A stretch of DNA of 64,000 nucleotides from Sulfitobacter sp. EhC04 (GTDB lineage: Bacteria > Pseudomonadota > Alphaproteobacteria > Rhodobacterales > Rhodobacteraceae): contig NZ_LXYI01000030.1 in assembly GCF_001650875.1 (NCBI RefSeq), positions 1-64,000 of the forward strand, written 5' to 3'. Within the stretch, counting starts at the first letter, position 1. Every line of letters starts with the position of its first letter. The notes beneath the pieces were generated by a model, which made no database searches, had not been told where the DNA came from, and saw only the letters and a list, made by a program, of their open reading frames with translations. Of the stretch, positions 42,293 to 51,518 are shown piece by piece. Position numbers and translations under genes: made by a program.

Positions 42293-43855
42293 CTAGAAAT
42301 CTGTCGGTGCGCCGCCTTCGGCCTTCCGTCGCGCCACGAAATCGGCCAGTTCGTCGCGGATCGCGATATCCATCGGGGGCGGCTCGAAACTGGTGACGAT
42401 ATCCTTGAACATGTGATGCGCACGCTCGGGCGTCCAGATGGCGCCTGCGGCCTCCCAGCCCTCGTAGTTCTTCCAGTCCGACAGGAAAGGTTGGTAAAAG
42501 GCAGTGGTATAGCGGTCCTGGGTGTGCTGAATGCCAAAGAAATGGCCCGCATTCCCCACCGATTTGATCGCATCCAGCGCGATCTCATCCGGGCCGGTGG
42601 CGCAGATTTCCGGCTGCATATAGCGCTGGATCTGTTGCAGGACTTCGCAATCCATGATGAACTTTTCAGGGCTGGCGATCAGCCCGCCTTCGAGCCAGCC
42701 TGCGGCGTGATACACCATGTTGGTGCCGGACTGCACCGCCGCCCAGAGCGAATTGGAGGTTTCCCACATCGCCTGCCCGTCCGGCACATTGGCCGCGCAG
42801 ACGCCGGAGGACCGCAGCGGCAGGCCATAGAACCGCGCCAGTTGGCCGGTCATCTGGGTCGCACGCATATATTCCGGCGTACCAAAGGCGGGCGCGCCCG
42901 ATTTCATGTCCACGTTGGAGGTGAATGTGCCGATCGCAACCGGGCAGCCGGGCCGGATGATCTGCGCCAGCACCACGGCGCAGAGCGCCTCTGCCAGCGA
43001 CTGGGCCACGGCACCGGACATGGTGACAGGGGCCATTGCCCCCGCCAGCGTGAAAGGTGTCACCACCAGCCCCTGCCCCCGCCGCGCCAGCCGCATCCAG
43101 CCGTCCATCATCGGGAAGTCGTGCTTCAGCGGCGATGTGGAGTTGATGTTGGTGTACATATGCGGCGTGGCGTCGAATTCATCATGGGTCAGACCGCCCG
43201 CAATCCGCACCATCTCCATCACGTCCTCGACCCGCTCGCGGCCCAGCGAATAGGCGTGCATGACCTTGTCGGTCAGCGTCAGCTTGTCAAAAAGCACATC
43301 AAGGTGCCGCACCGAGGCATGCACATCGACCGGTTCGACAGGATAGCCGCCTGCAAAGTGGATGCAGTTGAAATACTGCGTCAGCCGCAGCAGATCCTTG
43401 CACATCTCGCGGGTGCCGGGGACCTTCTTGCCAATCGCGAGGTCCCAGTAGTTGGGCGGCGAGGACACGTTGCCGAACAGCAGGTTCCTGCCGCCCACGG
43501 TGATCTGGCGGTCGGGGTTGCGCGGGGTCAGGGTGAATTCGGAGGGCGCCTTGCCGATCCATTCCATCACAAAGTCGCGCCCCATGCGGACGTTCTCGCC
43601 ATTCACGGTGCAGCCCGCCTTGCCCAGGATTTCCAGGGCCTCGGGGTTCAGGAACTCGATCCCGATCTCTTCCAGTATCCGCATTGCGCCATCGTGAATC
43701 GCCGCGATGCCTTCCTCGTCCAGCGGCTCGGTGGGGCGGTCGATATTGACCGGCGGGTTCCAGGGCATCTGTTCGATGACCGCGCTGCCTCGCCGGGTCT
43801 TGGCCCCCGCGCGCCCGCCGCTGCGCGTTTTGCGTCTGGGTTGGGTCTCTGTCAT
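42293..43855 (-). CDS. MttB-family (non-pyrrolysine) methyltransferase
   Basis: 520 residues from the ATG at 43855 with AGGAGAG upstream. The N-terminus is basic and disordered (TRSGGRAGAKTRR). The body is the MttB/COG5598 TIM barrel, with EEGIAAIHDGAMRILEEIG near residue 45 and GAPAFGTPEYMRA near 320. No internal TAG interrupts the frame, so it is a non-pyrrolysine member. Such homologues include the glycine betaine:corrinoid methyltransferase MtgB, but most family members are of unknown substrate. No corrinoid protein or methyltransferase partner gene lies next to it in this window, which is unusual for a corrinoid-dependent route. Confidence 0.9.
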   Translation of the reverse strand: MTETQPRRKTRSGGRAGAKTRRGSAVIEQMPWNPPVNIDRPTEPLDEEGIAAIHDGAMRILEEIGIEFLNPEALEILGKAGCTVNGENVRMGRDFVMEWIGKAPSEFTLTPRNPDRQITVGGRNLLFGNVSSPPNYWDLAIGKKVPGTREMCKDLLRLTQYFNCIHFAGGYPVEPVDVHASVRHLDVLFDKLTLTDKVMHAYSLGRERVEDVMEMVRIAGGLTHDEFDATPHMYTNINSTSPLKHDFPMMDGWMRLARRGQGLVVTPFTLAGAMAPVTMSGAVAQSLAEALCAVVLAQIIRPGCPVAIGTFTSNVDMKSGAPAFGTPEYMRATQMTGQLARFYGLPLRSSGVCAANVPDGQAMWETSNSLWAAVQSGTNMVYHAAGWLEGGLIASPEKFIMDCEVLQQIQRYMQPEICATGPDEIALDAIKSVGNAGHFFGIQHTQDRYTTAFYQPFLSDWKNYEGWEAAGAIWTPERAHHMFKDIVTSFEPPPMDIAIRDELADFVARRKAEGGAPTDF

Positions 43856-43946
43856 GGTTGCTCTCCTGAGGTTGATCTCAGAAAGCCCCAGCCCATCGCC
43901 CACATCCGTTCCGTTCGCGACGGAAGATGTCGCTTCCGGGCCGCCG

Positions 43947-44663
43947 CTAGTCGGTTGGCGGAATTTGAGCGTCGAGCCAGGCGGGCAGATGGCCGATATC
44001 GGGCAAGACCACATCGGCCAGCGGGGCCAGCGCATCGGCTGTGGCCATGCCGGTCAGGACCGCGACACAGACCATGCCCGCCGCGCGCCCTGCAACCAGA
44101 TCATGCGCGCTGTCGCCGATCATGGCAATCCGTTCAGGCGGCAGGCCCGTCGATGTGGCAAAGGCCTGCATCTGGCCCGGCGTGGGTTTGGCCCCGTGGC
44201 CACTGTCGAAACCGGCAATGAAGTCGAACAGGCCTTCGATCCCGGCCGCCGACAGATGCGCCCGCGCAGGCACAATTGCATCATTGGTCGCGACACCAAG
44301 CGCCAGCCCGCGCCCGCGCAGGACGTTCAACAGGGGAATCAGCGGCACCGCCTCGCGCTGCGGCGCGCGCGCGGCTTCCTCGTTCAACACCGTGATCAGC
44401 TGCTGGCCCGAAAACTCGGGGAAGGACGGCAGCAACGCTTCGGTTACTTCTCCGGGCGTGCCTGCGATGACGATGCTGTCAGGCGCAAATACCCCCGCGT
44501 CATGGTCAAAGCCGATCCGCGCGCCCGCGCGCAGCGCGCGTGCATGATCGCCGTCGCACAAACGGTTCAGGAACGCCGTGGCCCAGGCCTCCCATGTGGC
44601 GGCAAAGTCGAACAAGGTGCCATCCTTGTCAAAGAGCAACCCTTTGATTTCACTCATGTCCAA
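43947..44663 (-). CDS. HAD-superfamily phosphatase, phosphoglycolate phosphatase-like
   Basis: 238 residues. HAD motif I is LLFDKDGTLFDF near residue 9, motif II is VATNDA near 123, the motif III lysine is in GAKPTPGQM near 156, and motif IV is MIGDSAHDLVAG near 178. The helical cap between I and II is the C1 type of Gph-like enzymes. It hydrolyses a small phosphorylated metabolite in the cytoplasm; the true substrate is not known. The start overlaps the next gene upstream (44654-44938) by about 10 bases, giving a two-gene unit with the DUF3572 protein. Two near-by starts (MDMSEIKG or MSEIKG) are possible. Confidence 0.88.
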   Translation of the reverse strand: MDMSEIKGLLFDKDGTLFDFAATWEAWATAFLNRLCDGDHARALRAGARIGFDHDAGVFAPDSIVIAGTPGEVTEALLPSFPEFSGQQLITVLNEEAARAPQREAVPLIPLLNVLRGRGLALGVATNDAIVPARAHLSAAGIEGLFDFIAGFDSGHGAKPTPGQMQAFATSTGLPPERIAMIGDSAHDLVAGRAAGMVCVAVLTGMATADALAPLADVVLPDIGHLPAWLDAQIPPTD

Positions 44664-44938
44664 TTCACCTGCTCACCACCGGGCAAGGCCGCCCGTGCCA
44701 TCATCGGCCTGTCGTAGGATGCGTTGACTTCATCACAGAAGGCGACCACCCAGGCATCATCCATCATCAGGAAATCCAGCACCCCGCCCAGAAAGGCAGG
44801 ATCGGTCGCGCGATCCTTCAGGTCGGTTTCCGACGCCCCGGTACTGCCCAGGAAAACCGGCAGAAGGTCGTCATTGCCGACCAGCCAGGCCAGCGCATGC
44901 AGGGCAAAGCTTTCGGCGGACTCTCGCGTATTGGACAT
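44654..44938 (-). CDS. DUF3572 family protein
   Basis: 94 residues. Sequence AESFALHALAWLVGNDDLLPVFLGSTGASETDLKDR (shown here as family features: FALHALAWL, FLGSTG and FLMMDDAWV) matches my memory of the DUF3572 family, a short helical alphaproteobacterial protein of unknown function. It overlaps the HAD phosphatase gene and is divergent from the PleD-like gene, 100 bases away. In other alphaproteobacteria I recall it beside a PleD-type regulator, which agrees with this context. Confidence 0.8.
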   Translation of the reverse strand: MSNTRESAESFALHALAWLVGNDDLLPVFLGSTGASETDLKDRATDPAFLGGVLDFLMMDDAWVVAFCDEVNASYDRPMMARAALPGGEQVNWT

Positions 44939-45038
44939 GGCTTTTCCGGTTTTTAGGGTTCCAGCAACGCTTTGTTAACCAATGAGTTCAAGAAAGAACC
45001 TATGGAATGCGTTCTTACATCACGCGGAGGTCGGAGGC

Positions 45039-46454
45039 ATGCAAGGTAAAATCCTCATTGCCGATCCGATTGTCACCAACCGCATCGTGCTGAAGGTCAA
45101 ACTGGCCAGCGCATTCTATACGGTTGTCCAGGCGGGTACGATTTCCGAAGCGGTGGAAATCGCGGCATCCCACGCGCCGGACCTGATCATCAGCGCGTTG
45201 GAATTGCCGGACGGGTCCGCCGCGGACCTTTGCAGGCAACTGGCCAAATGGCCCCAGACCCGGCAGATCGGCATCCTGGCGCTGGCTGGTGCCATCGACC
45301 ATGCCACGCGCATGGCGACGCTGGAATCGGGCGTGCATGATGTTCTGGTCAAACCCTATGACGAGACTTTGCTGCTGAGCCGGGTGCGCAGCCTGATCCG
45401 CACCTACAATGCGGAGGCGGAGTGGCAGATACGTGACGATACCACACGCGCATTGGGCTTTGCTGAAGCGGAGGTTTCCTTTGCGCCGCAGGGCGAATTT
45501 GTGCTGGTGGGCCAGGACAGGGCCACGATCCAGCGATGGGCAACCGGGCTGCGCCCCCTGCTGGGCGGCAAGATAACCCTGGCCAGCGGCAAGGAGGTCA
45601 TGAGCAAGCGGCTGGACGGTGCCCCGCCGGATGTCTTTGTCCTTGTCATCGGGCCGGAAAGGACAAGCGCCGAGGACAGGTTGCAGCTGATCTCTGCCTT
45701 GCGGTCAAATGCCAGGACGCGGCATTGCGGCATCCTTGTCCTGCAAACGCGGCCCGATGCCACACTGGCGACCAATGCGCTGGACCTGGGCGCGGACGAC
45801 CTGATGATCGACGGTTTCGACGCTGCCGAACTTGCCCTGCGGCTCAAGGCGCTGCTGCGGCGCAAACGGATGTCGGAAAAGCTGCGCCAGACCGTGCGGA
45901 CGGGGTTGGAGGCGGCAGTCTATGACCCGCTGACCGGGCTGTACAACAGACGCTATGCAATGCCACATCTGATGCGCGTGGCAGAACAGGCGCGCGGCAC
46001 GAGGCGGCCCTTTGCGGTGATGGTCTGCGATCTGGATCACTTCAAACGCGTCAATGACCTGTACGGCCATGCCTCTGGCGACGCGGTGCTGATCGAGGTT
46101 GCCAAACGGCTGCGCGGGTCCCTGCGGGCGATGGATATGGTGGCCCGGATCGGCGGCGAGGAATTCATGATCGTGATGCCAGCCACCACCCTGCCAGCGG
46201 CGCGCAAGGCCGCGTTGCGCCTGTGCGACCTGATTGGCGAACGCCCCTTCGACCTTCCCGGCAGCCCCGAGCCTGTCCGCATCACGATCAGCATCGGCAT
46301 GGCGCTGGACACCCTGCCTCAATCTTCTTCGGAAACTGCCGAAGTCTCGGCGCAGGATGCGGGGGCCAGACTGATGGATCAGGCGGACAAGGCGCTTTAT
46401 GCCGCCAAGGTCAAAGGCCGCAACCAGGTCAAGCTTGGCCGCCCTGCGGCCTGA
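45039..46454 (+). CDS. pleD: PleD-like response regulator with diguanylate cyclase domain
   Basis: 471 residues from the ATG at 45039, with GGAGGTCGGAGG upstream. Two receiver domains (about 1-120 and 150-275) and a GGDEF domain (about 305-465), the PleD layout. In the first receiver the acceptor position in DLIISALELPDG is Ala in place of the expected Asp. The second receiver is also degenerate. The GGDEF loop reads IGGEEFMIV near residue 371, active in many cyclases, with an I-site RAMD five residues before it. PleD in Caulobacter drives c-di-GMP synthesis at the pole. Here activation must differ if the receiver cannot be phosphorylated at the canonical residue. Confidence 0.88.
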   Translation: MQGKILIADPIVTNRIVLKVKLASAFYTVVQAGTISEAVEIAASHAPDLIISALELPDGSAADLCRQLAKWPQTRQIGILALAGAIDHATRMATLESGVHDVLVKPYDETLLLSRVRSLIRTYNAEAEWQIRDDTTRALGFAEAEVSFAPQGEFVLVGQDRATIQRWATGLRPLLGGKITLASGKEVMSKRLDGAPPDVFVLVIGPERTSAEDRLQLISALRSNARTRHCGILVLQTRPDATLATNALDLGADDLMIDGFDAAELALRLKALLRRKRMSEKLRQTVRTGLEAAVYDPLTGLYNRRYAMPHLMRVAEQARGTRRPFAVMVCDLDHFKRVNDLYGHASGDAVLIEVAKRLRGSLRAMDMVARIGGEEFMIVMPATTLPAARKAALRLCDLIGERPFDLPGSPEPVRITISIGMALDTLPQSSSETAEVSAQDAGARLMDQADKALYAAKVKGRNQVKLGRPAA

Positions 46455-46497
46455 CCTGCCAAAACGGCCGTGATCGCACTTGCGGCGCGGCTTGATA

Positions 46498-47211
46498 TCA
46501 CCCTGCCTGACCCGGCCAACGCGCCGCATCCGGCGCACTCAGCGACGCCACAACCGGGCCAAGCAACCGCCGCGGCACCATCATCAAAAGCGCGGGCGCT
46601 GAAACCTTGACCGTCATCGGCCCGGTGGCGTGGTTCGAGGTGCCCGACTGGACGCCCGGCGCGAAATCAAGCCCGTCGAGCGGCCAATGCAACCCCGTAC
46701 TTTGCGCCGTGACAAAGGCCAGCGGAAACATTGAGATAACCTCTGATCGTTCCGTCGGCAGGCTGATACGGGGCGGCGCAAGGAACACAAGTTCCTCCGC
46801 CCCGAGCAGGACACAGGGACGATCTGCACAAACCATCAGCGTATGCAGGGCCGCCAATTGATGATCCATCCGCCCGCCGGTGAAACCCACCGCGATGACA
46901 ACGGGGGCCGCGATGCGGGTCAGCGCCTTTTCGAAATCCGTGCTGTCCTGCTCCGTGATCAGATGCAGACGGTCGGACGGGATCGCGCGCCTTGCCTCGG
47001 GCGAGAGTGAGTCGAAATCCCCGATCACGGCTTCGGGCGTTACCCCTGCCGCCAGCGCCAGCGCCGCGCCGCTGTCTGCCGCGACGCAGCGGGGGGCCAG
47101 CGTCAATGCTTTGTGAAGGTCTTGCGGCGTAGCCTGCCCACCACCGACCAAAGTGATTGGACCGTCCCCGTGAACAATGCTCTTCGTTTTGGCAAAAACA
47201 CCGTCAATCAT
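46498..47211 (-). CDS. thiN: Thiamine pyrophosphokinase
   Basis: 237 residues. Family motifs are all visible: LVGGG near residue 22, ADSGAALAL near 45, VIGDFDSLSPEAR near 62, DSTDFEKAL near 89 and GFTGGRMDHQLAAL near 108. The C-terminal beta-sandwich domain binds thiamine (SGTSNHATG near 190). It converts thiamine and ATP to thiamine diphosphate in the cytoplasm. It is convergent with the PleD-like gene and divergent from the acidic-protein gene. No thiamine riboswitch was identified in the 138-base upstream gap. Confidence 0.94.
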   Translation of the reverse strand: MIDGVFAKTKSIVHGDGPITLVGGGQATPQDLHKALTLAPRCVAADSGAALALAAGVTPEAVIGDFDSLSPEARRAIPSDRLHLITEQDSTDFEKALTRIAAPVVIAVGFTGGRMDHQLAALHTLMVCADRPCVLLGAEELVFLAPPRISLPTERSEVISMFPLAFVTAQSTGLHWPLDGLDFAPGVQSGTSNHATGPMTVKVSAPALLMMVPRRLLGPVVASLSAPDAARWPGQAG

Positions 47212-47349
47212 GGCCTATTTGCCCTTATTCCGGAAACTGACCACATTCTGGCCATGAAATGATACGATACCTTGCACAGATTCGGACCGCTTTGGTCTTG
47301 GACATCATGGTAAACAGATATCTGCAGAACCGCAGAGGACGAGCATCCG

Positions 47350-49689
47350 ATGATGAGTAACAACAAGATCCTGACCGTCTCCTATGGCACGTTTTCGTGC
47401 ACGCTGGAAGGTTTCGATGACAGCTTCGGCACCATGAAGGCGATCGCGGAGTATTTCCGCGACCTGGCGGCGGACGACCGTTACTTTGGTGCTGAACCTC
47501 CCCAGCCCGATGCCGAAATGCTCGCGCGGATTGCGCAAAAGGAAATTTCGCGCCGGGTTCAGGCCCGCGAGCATGAGGGCAAGATCGTGCTGAGCGCGCT
47601 GGAAGATCACCGCGACGCGCCCGAGCAACCGGCCCCCGAAGCCCAGGCAGCACCCCAGGCAGAGGGCAGCGGCCCCGCCTTCGGCACGCCCGCCGCCGGT
47701 ATCGCGGCACTGGCCGGTGCCGCCGCCGATGCAGCGCAGCCCGCCGAAGCTGAGACAGCCTCCGAACCCGCCGCACCGGCACCCGTCGAAGAAGCCGACA
47801 CCGCCATCGCCGCAGAAGCGCATGTTGAACTGGCGGATCTGGCCAGGGAAGACATGGCCAAGGAAGATTTGACCAAGACGGACGGCGCAGCAGTCGCAGA
47901 GCCCGCCGCGGCACCCGAACAGTCGCAAGAGGGTGACGTTGCCGAGGACGCTGTGGCCGACGACCAGCCCGACACCGTGGCCCAGGATGAAGACGAAAAT
48001 GACATCGTGCCAGGCCAGCCCGATTCGGACGTCGAAGCCTTCTTTGCCGACACCGCAGAATCTGACGACTTTGAGGACGAAGCGGCAGAAGCCACCGAAC
48101 TGCCCGAAACGGCACAGGCCGACCCGATGCCGATTGCGGCGGCCCCAGCCCCTGCCAAACCCGCGCCCGCCCCTGACAGCATTGCCGCCAAACTTCAGCG
48201 CATCCGCGCGGTTGTGGCTCAGCAGGATGACACCGCCGACGAGGACGGCTACGCCGAAGACGAAAATGACATCGCAGGCAGCAACGCCCCGGTCGCGTTT
48301 GATGATGCGGAAGCCTTTGCAGAGGATGACCATGCCGAGGACGACGCGCAGCAAGACCTCGTCGCCCGCGCCCGCCACGACATCGAAGACGCGCTTGATG
48401 CGGATGATGCGGCGGACCAGGCAGAAGATCAAGACGACTATAGCGACATCCTGAGCCGTCTTGCGATGGATGATGATGCCGTGGCACAGGCCGAGGAAGT
48501 TCAGGACGGGGAAGTTCAGGACGGGGAAGTTCAGGACGAGGAAGCATTTTCCAACCTGTTTGACGACGAGGACGAGGCAGAAGTCGAGGATGCCGCCGAA
48601 GCCGGGGATGCAGCCGAAACCGCTGACGATGCCGAGGAAATGGCCGGGCTTTCCAACCAGCCCGAAGCAGCCCCCGCCCCGCAGCCCCGCGCCCGCGTGA
48701 TCAAGGTCAAGCGCGCCGATCTGGAAGCGGCGATCAACCGTGGCGAGTTGGAAGAATACGACGACGACGAGGACGAAGACGATTTCGACATGAGCGATTT
48801 CGACATGTCCGACGAGGATGATGGGGACATGGCGCTGGACGATCTGGCACCTTCCAAATCGGCCGATACCTCGCTCTCGCCCGAAGATGAACAGGAACTG
48901 GCCCGCGAGCTTGCCGCACTTGAGAAAGACATCGAAGGCGACAACATCGCGCCCGCCGCGCGCAAGACCGAAGACCGCGCTTCCGGCACGTCCCGGCACG
49001 CACTGCCCGCCATCGAGGATGAAGCAAGCGACGACATGTCCCGCCTGATGGCCGAAGCCGACCACCACATGGACGAACCCGAGAGCACGACACGCCGGAA
49101 TGCCTTTGCCCATCTGCGTGCCGCTGTCGCCGCCAAGAAGGCAGATGGCGGGATCGGCACCGACGCCGAGCAGGAAAAGAAGGACCGCGCGTTCCGCTCG
49201 GATCTGGCAGAGGTGGTGCGACCGCGCCGCCCGGTTGGGTCCGGCAGCCGCACCGCGCGCCCCGAAGAATCGCGCCCCGCACCGCTCAAGCTGGTGGCCG
49301 AACAGCGTATCGACATCGACAAGTCCCGCGCCGCAGGCCCGGTGCGCCCGCGCCGCGTTTCTGCCGTTGTGACAGAACAGAAACCCGCCGCTCATGACAC
49401 TGTCCCCTTTGCGGAATATGCCGAGGAGATGGGCGCGCATTCGCTCTCCGAACTGCTGGAAGCGGCAGCGGCCTATATGTCCTTTGTCGAAGGCTTCGAG
49501 CAGTTCTCGCGCCCGCAACTGATGACAAAGGTGCGTCAGGTCGGCCCAGAAGAGGGCTTCAGCCGCGAAGACGGTTTGCGGTCCTTTGGCCAGTTGCTGC
49601 GCGCAGGCAAGATCGAAAAGATCAAAGGCGGGCGCTTTACCGTGTCCGAGGATATCGGCTATCGCCCCGACCAGCGCGCCGTGGGGTGA
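47350..49689 (+). CDS. Large, very acidic protein of unknown function
   Basis: 779 residues. The first 80 (ILTVSYGTFSCTLEGFDDSF, AIAEYFRDLAADDRYFGAEP) form a compact domain. Residues 80-690 are low-complexity and extremely rich in Ala, Glu and Asp, with internal repeats such as EVQDG three times (nucleotides 48496-48540) and DFDMS twice. The last 90 residues (MGAHSLSELLEAAAAYMSF, GFSREDGLRSFGQLLRAGK) form a second conserved-looking helical domain. The protein is probably cytoplasmic and largely disordered; two folded ends joined by an acidic tether suggest a scaffold. I recall similar proteins across Rhodobacterales but know no function. The frame is supported by GC pattern and by a terminator just after the stop. 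Confidence 0.75.
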   Translation: MMSNNKILTVSYGTFSCTLEGFDDSFGTMKAIAEYFRDLAADDRYFGAEPPQPDAEMLARIAQKEISRRVQAREHEGKIVLSALEDHRDAPEQPAPEAQAAPQAEGSGPAFGTPAAGIAALAGAAADAAQPAEAETASEPAAPAPVEEADTAIAAEAHVELADLAREDMAKEDLTKTDGAAVAEPAAAPEQSQEGDVAEDAVADDQPDTVAQDEDENDIVPGQPDSDVEAFFADTAESDDFEDEAAEATELPETAQADPMPIAAAPAPAKPAPAPDSIAAKLQRIRAVVAQQDDTADEDGYAEDENDIAGSNAPVAFDDAEAFAEDDHAEDDAQQDLVARARHDIEDALDADDAADQAEDQDDYSDILSRLAMDDDAVAQAEEVQDGEVQDGEVQDEEAFSNLFDDEDEAEVEDAAEAGDAAETADDAEEMAGLSNQPEAAPAPQPRARVIKVKRADLEAAINRGELEEYDDDEDEDDFDMSDFDMSDEDDGDMALDDLAPSKSADTSLSPEDEQELARELAALEKDIEGDNIAPAARKTEDRASGTSRHALPAIEDEASDDMSRLMAEADHHMDEPESTTRRNAFAHLRAAVAAKKADGGIGTDAEQEKKDRAFRSDLAEVVRPRRPVGSGSRTARPEESRPAPLKLVAEQRIDIDKSRAAGPVRPRRVSAVVTEQKPAAHDTVPFAEYAEEMGAHSLSELLEAAAAYMSFVEGFEQFSRPQLMTKVRQVGPEEGFSREDGLRSFGQLLRAGKIEKIKGGRFTVSEDIGYRPDQRAVG
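48496..48540 (+). repeat. 15-bp in-frame tandem repeat, three units
   Basis: GAAGTTCAGGACGGG occurs three times in a row (last unit with one change), coding EVQDG twice, then EVQDE. It lies inside the acidic linker of the 779-residue protein and adds no stop. Near identity at DNA level suggests recent expansion by slippage. Confidence 0.9.
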
Positions 49690-49721
49690 ACCCGGCACCG
49701 TTGCAATCTATCATGCGAAAT

Positions 49722-49746
49722 GCCGTCCCTTCGGGGGCGGCTTTTT
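49722..49746 (+). terminator. Rho-independent terminator after the acidic-protein gene
   Basis: GCCGTCCC and GGGGCGGC form an 8-bp stem (one G-T pair) with a short TTCG-type loop, followed by CTTTTTG. It starts 32 bases past the stop codon. Confidence 0.85.
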
Positions 49747-49809
49747 GCTGTGGCGATGCAGGAACCGGGCTACTGCGTCACGCCTGATGGCAGGGCGCGC
49801 GGCGCTTTT

Positions 49810-50034
49810 TCAATCGTCGCGCGCGTCCGGGTCGGCCTGGCCGATCCCCTTGAACACGAACTTGAACGGGATCGCCCATAGCACGCCAAGACCCACGTAG
49901 ATCGCCAGTTCCACAAGGATAGACGGCCGGTCGAACAGGGCCACCAGGTTCAGCGCCACAACGATATAAAGCGGCAGACCGACCAGCAGAATCACCAGCG
50001 CCCAGCGGCGGCGGGCTTTGTAGCTCAGGGCCAT
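49810..50034 (-). CDS. DUF2842 family small membrane protein
   Basis: 74 residues with two hydrophobic helices (about 10-30, WALVILLVGLPLYIVVALNLV, and 42-61, AIYVGLGVLWAIPFKFVF) and short polar ends. The pattern fits DUF2842, a small alphaproteobacterial membrane protein of unknown function. It lies 9 bases after the purA stop codon on the same strand, so it is probably the last gene of a purA-DUF2842 unit. Confidence 0.8.
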   Translation of the reverse strand: MALSYKARRRWALVILLVGLPLYIVVALNLVALFDRPSILVELAIYVGLGVLWAIPFKFVFKGIGQADPDARDD

Positions 50035-50043
50035 GGTGCCTCC

Positions 50044-51336
50044 TCAGTCCGCAAAGGGATCGGTGACCAGGATCGTGTCTTCCCGCTCCGGCGAGGTGGA
50101 GAGCAGCGCCACGGGGCATTGGATCAACTCTTCGACACGGCGCACGTATTTGATCGCCTCGGCGGGCAGATCGGCCCAGCTGCGCGCGCCCTCGGTCGAT
50201 TGCGACCAGCCCGGCATTTCCTCGTAAACCGGGGTGCAGCGGGCCTGCTGATCGGCGGCGGTGGGCAGGTATTCCAGCGTCTTGCCGTCCAGCTCGTAGC
50301 CCACGCAGATCTTGAGGGTGTCAAAACCGTCCAGCACATCCAGCTTGGTAAAGGCGATGCCGTTCACGCCGGATGTGGCGCAGGTCTGGCGCACCAGCAC
50401 GGCGTCGAACCAGCCGCAGCGGCGCTTGCGCCCGGTCACGGTGCCAAATTCATGCCCCCGCTCGCCCAGCCGCTGACCATCCGCGTCGTGCAGTTCGGCG
50501 GGGAACGGCCCCTCGCCCACGCGGGTGGTATAGGCTTTCACGATGCCAAGCACAAAGTCGATGGAGCCGGGCCCGATGCCGGTGCCGGTCGCCGCCTGAC
50601 CCGCGATCACATTCGACGAGGTGACAAAGGGATAGGTGCCAAAGTCGATGTCCAGCAGCGCGCCCTGTGCGCCCTCGAACAGGATGCGTTTGCCGGCCTT
50701 GCGCTGTTCGTTCAGCACCTTCCAGACCGGGGCTGCATATTCCAGCACTGCCGGGGCGATCTCTTTCAGCGCCGCGATCAGCGCGTCGCGGTCCACCGGC
50801 TCAAGCCCCAGCCCCCGGCGCAGCGCGTCGTGATGCACCAGCGCGCGGTCCACCCGCAACTCCAACGTCGCCGCATCCGCCAGATCGGCCACGCGCACCG
50901 CGCGGCGGCCCACCTTGTCCTCATAGGCCGGGCCGATGCCGCGCCCGGTGGTGCCGATCTTGGCCACCGAATTCTGCGCCTCGCGCGCGCGGTCCAGCTC
51001 ACCGTGGATCGGCAGGATCAGCGATGTATTTTCGGCAATCATCAGGGTCTCGGGGGTGATGGTCACCCCCTGCCCGCGCAGCCCCTCGATTTCCTTGATC
51101 AGGTGCCAGGGGTCCAGCACGACACCGTTGCCGATCACGCTCAGCTTGCCGCCGCGCACGATGCCCGAGGGCAGCAGGCTCAGCTTGAAGACCTCACCGT
51201 CGATCACCAGCGTATGGCCCGCGTTATGCCCGCCCTGGAAACGTGCGATCACATCGGCACGCTCGGACAGCCAGTCGACAATCTTGCCTTTTCCCTCGTC
51301 TCCCCACTGGGCTCCGACAACAACGACATTGGCCAT
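50044..51336 (-). CDS. purA: Adenylosuccinate synthetase
   Basis: 430 residues from the ATG at 51336 ([20 protein letters not shown]). P-loop GDEGKGK at 12-18, [10 protein letters not shown] near 38, [15 protein letters not shown] near 126, [18 protein letters not shown] near 217, and [14 protein letters not shown] near 290 are all family landmarks. It joins IMP and aspartate with GTP in the first committed step of AMP synthesis. A longer frame to 51459 adds residues unlike the family and was rejected. The DUF2842 gene follows directly. Confidence 0.98.
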   Translation of the reverse strand: MANVVVVGAQWGDEGKGKIVDWLSERADVIARFQGGHNAGHTLVIDGEVFKLSLLPSGIVRGGKLSVIGNGVVLDPWHLIKEIEGLRGQGVTITPETLMIAENTSLILPIHGELDRAREAQNSVAKIGTTGRGIGPAYEDKVGRRAVRVADLADAATLELRVDRALVHHDALRRGLGLEPVDRDALIAALKEIAPAVLEYAAPVWKVLNEQRKAGKRILFEGAQGALLDIDFGTYPFVTSSNVIAGQAATGTGIGPGSIDFVLGIVKAYTTRVGEGPFPAELHDADGQRLGERGHEFGTVTGRKRRCGWFDAVLVRQTCATSGVNGIAFTKLDVLDGFDTLKICVGYELDGKTLEYLPTAADQQARCTPVYEEMPGWSQSTEGARSWADLPAEAIKYVRRVEELIQCPVALLSTSPEREDTILVTDPFAD

Positions 51337-51518
51337 ATTGAACTTCCCCTTTTGGCAACCGGCCTTGCTATAACGTCGAAGACGCGCGGGTGAAACTGAA
51401 AAACGCGGCAGGGCACCGATCGCCGCGCATTCCCGCGCGCTGCGGGCGGGGAGAGGCATGGACTTTCCCGGCCGGACAGCGGTAATTTCGGCATGAAACG
51501 GCGAAAAGGGTCCGCACT

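Noticed and set aside
41468-44221. Open frame of 917 codons on the plus strand across the H-NOX-like and MttB genes
   Set aside because: It runs antisense through two well-supported genes and has shadow composition, without family similarity.
47212-47349. Thiamine-pyrophosphate riboswitch upstream of thiN
   Set aside because: The conserved CUGAGA and ACYUGA-type elements are not visible, and thiN is a salvage gene often without this control.
48001-48845. CRISPR-like periodicity in the acidic-protein gene
   Set aside because: The repeats are short, in frame and without spacers of constant length; they code for an acidic linker.
47305-49698. Open frame of about 800 codons antisense to the acidic-protein gene
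   Set aside because: It mirrors the repetitive GC-rich coding strand and gives a low-complexity Gly/Phe/Val/Leu-rich protein with no recognisable domain or ribosome-binding site.
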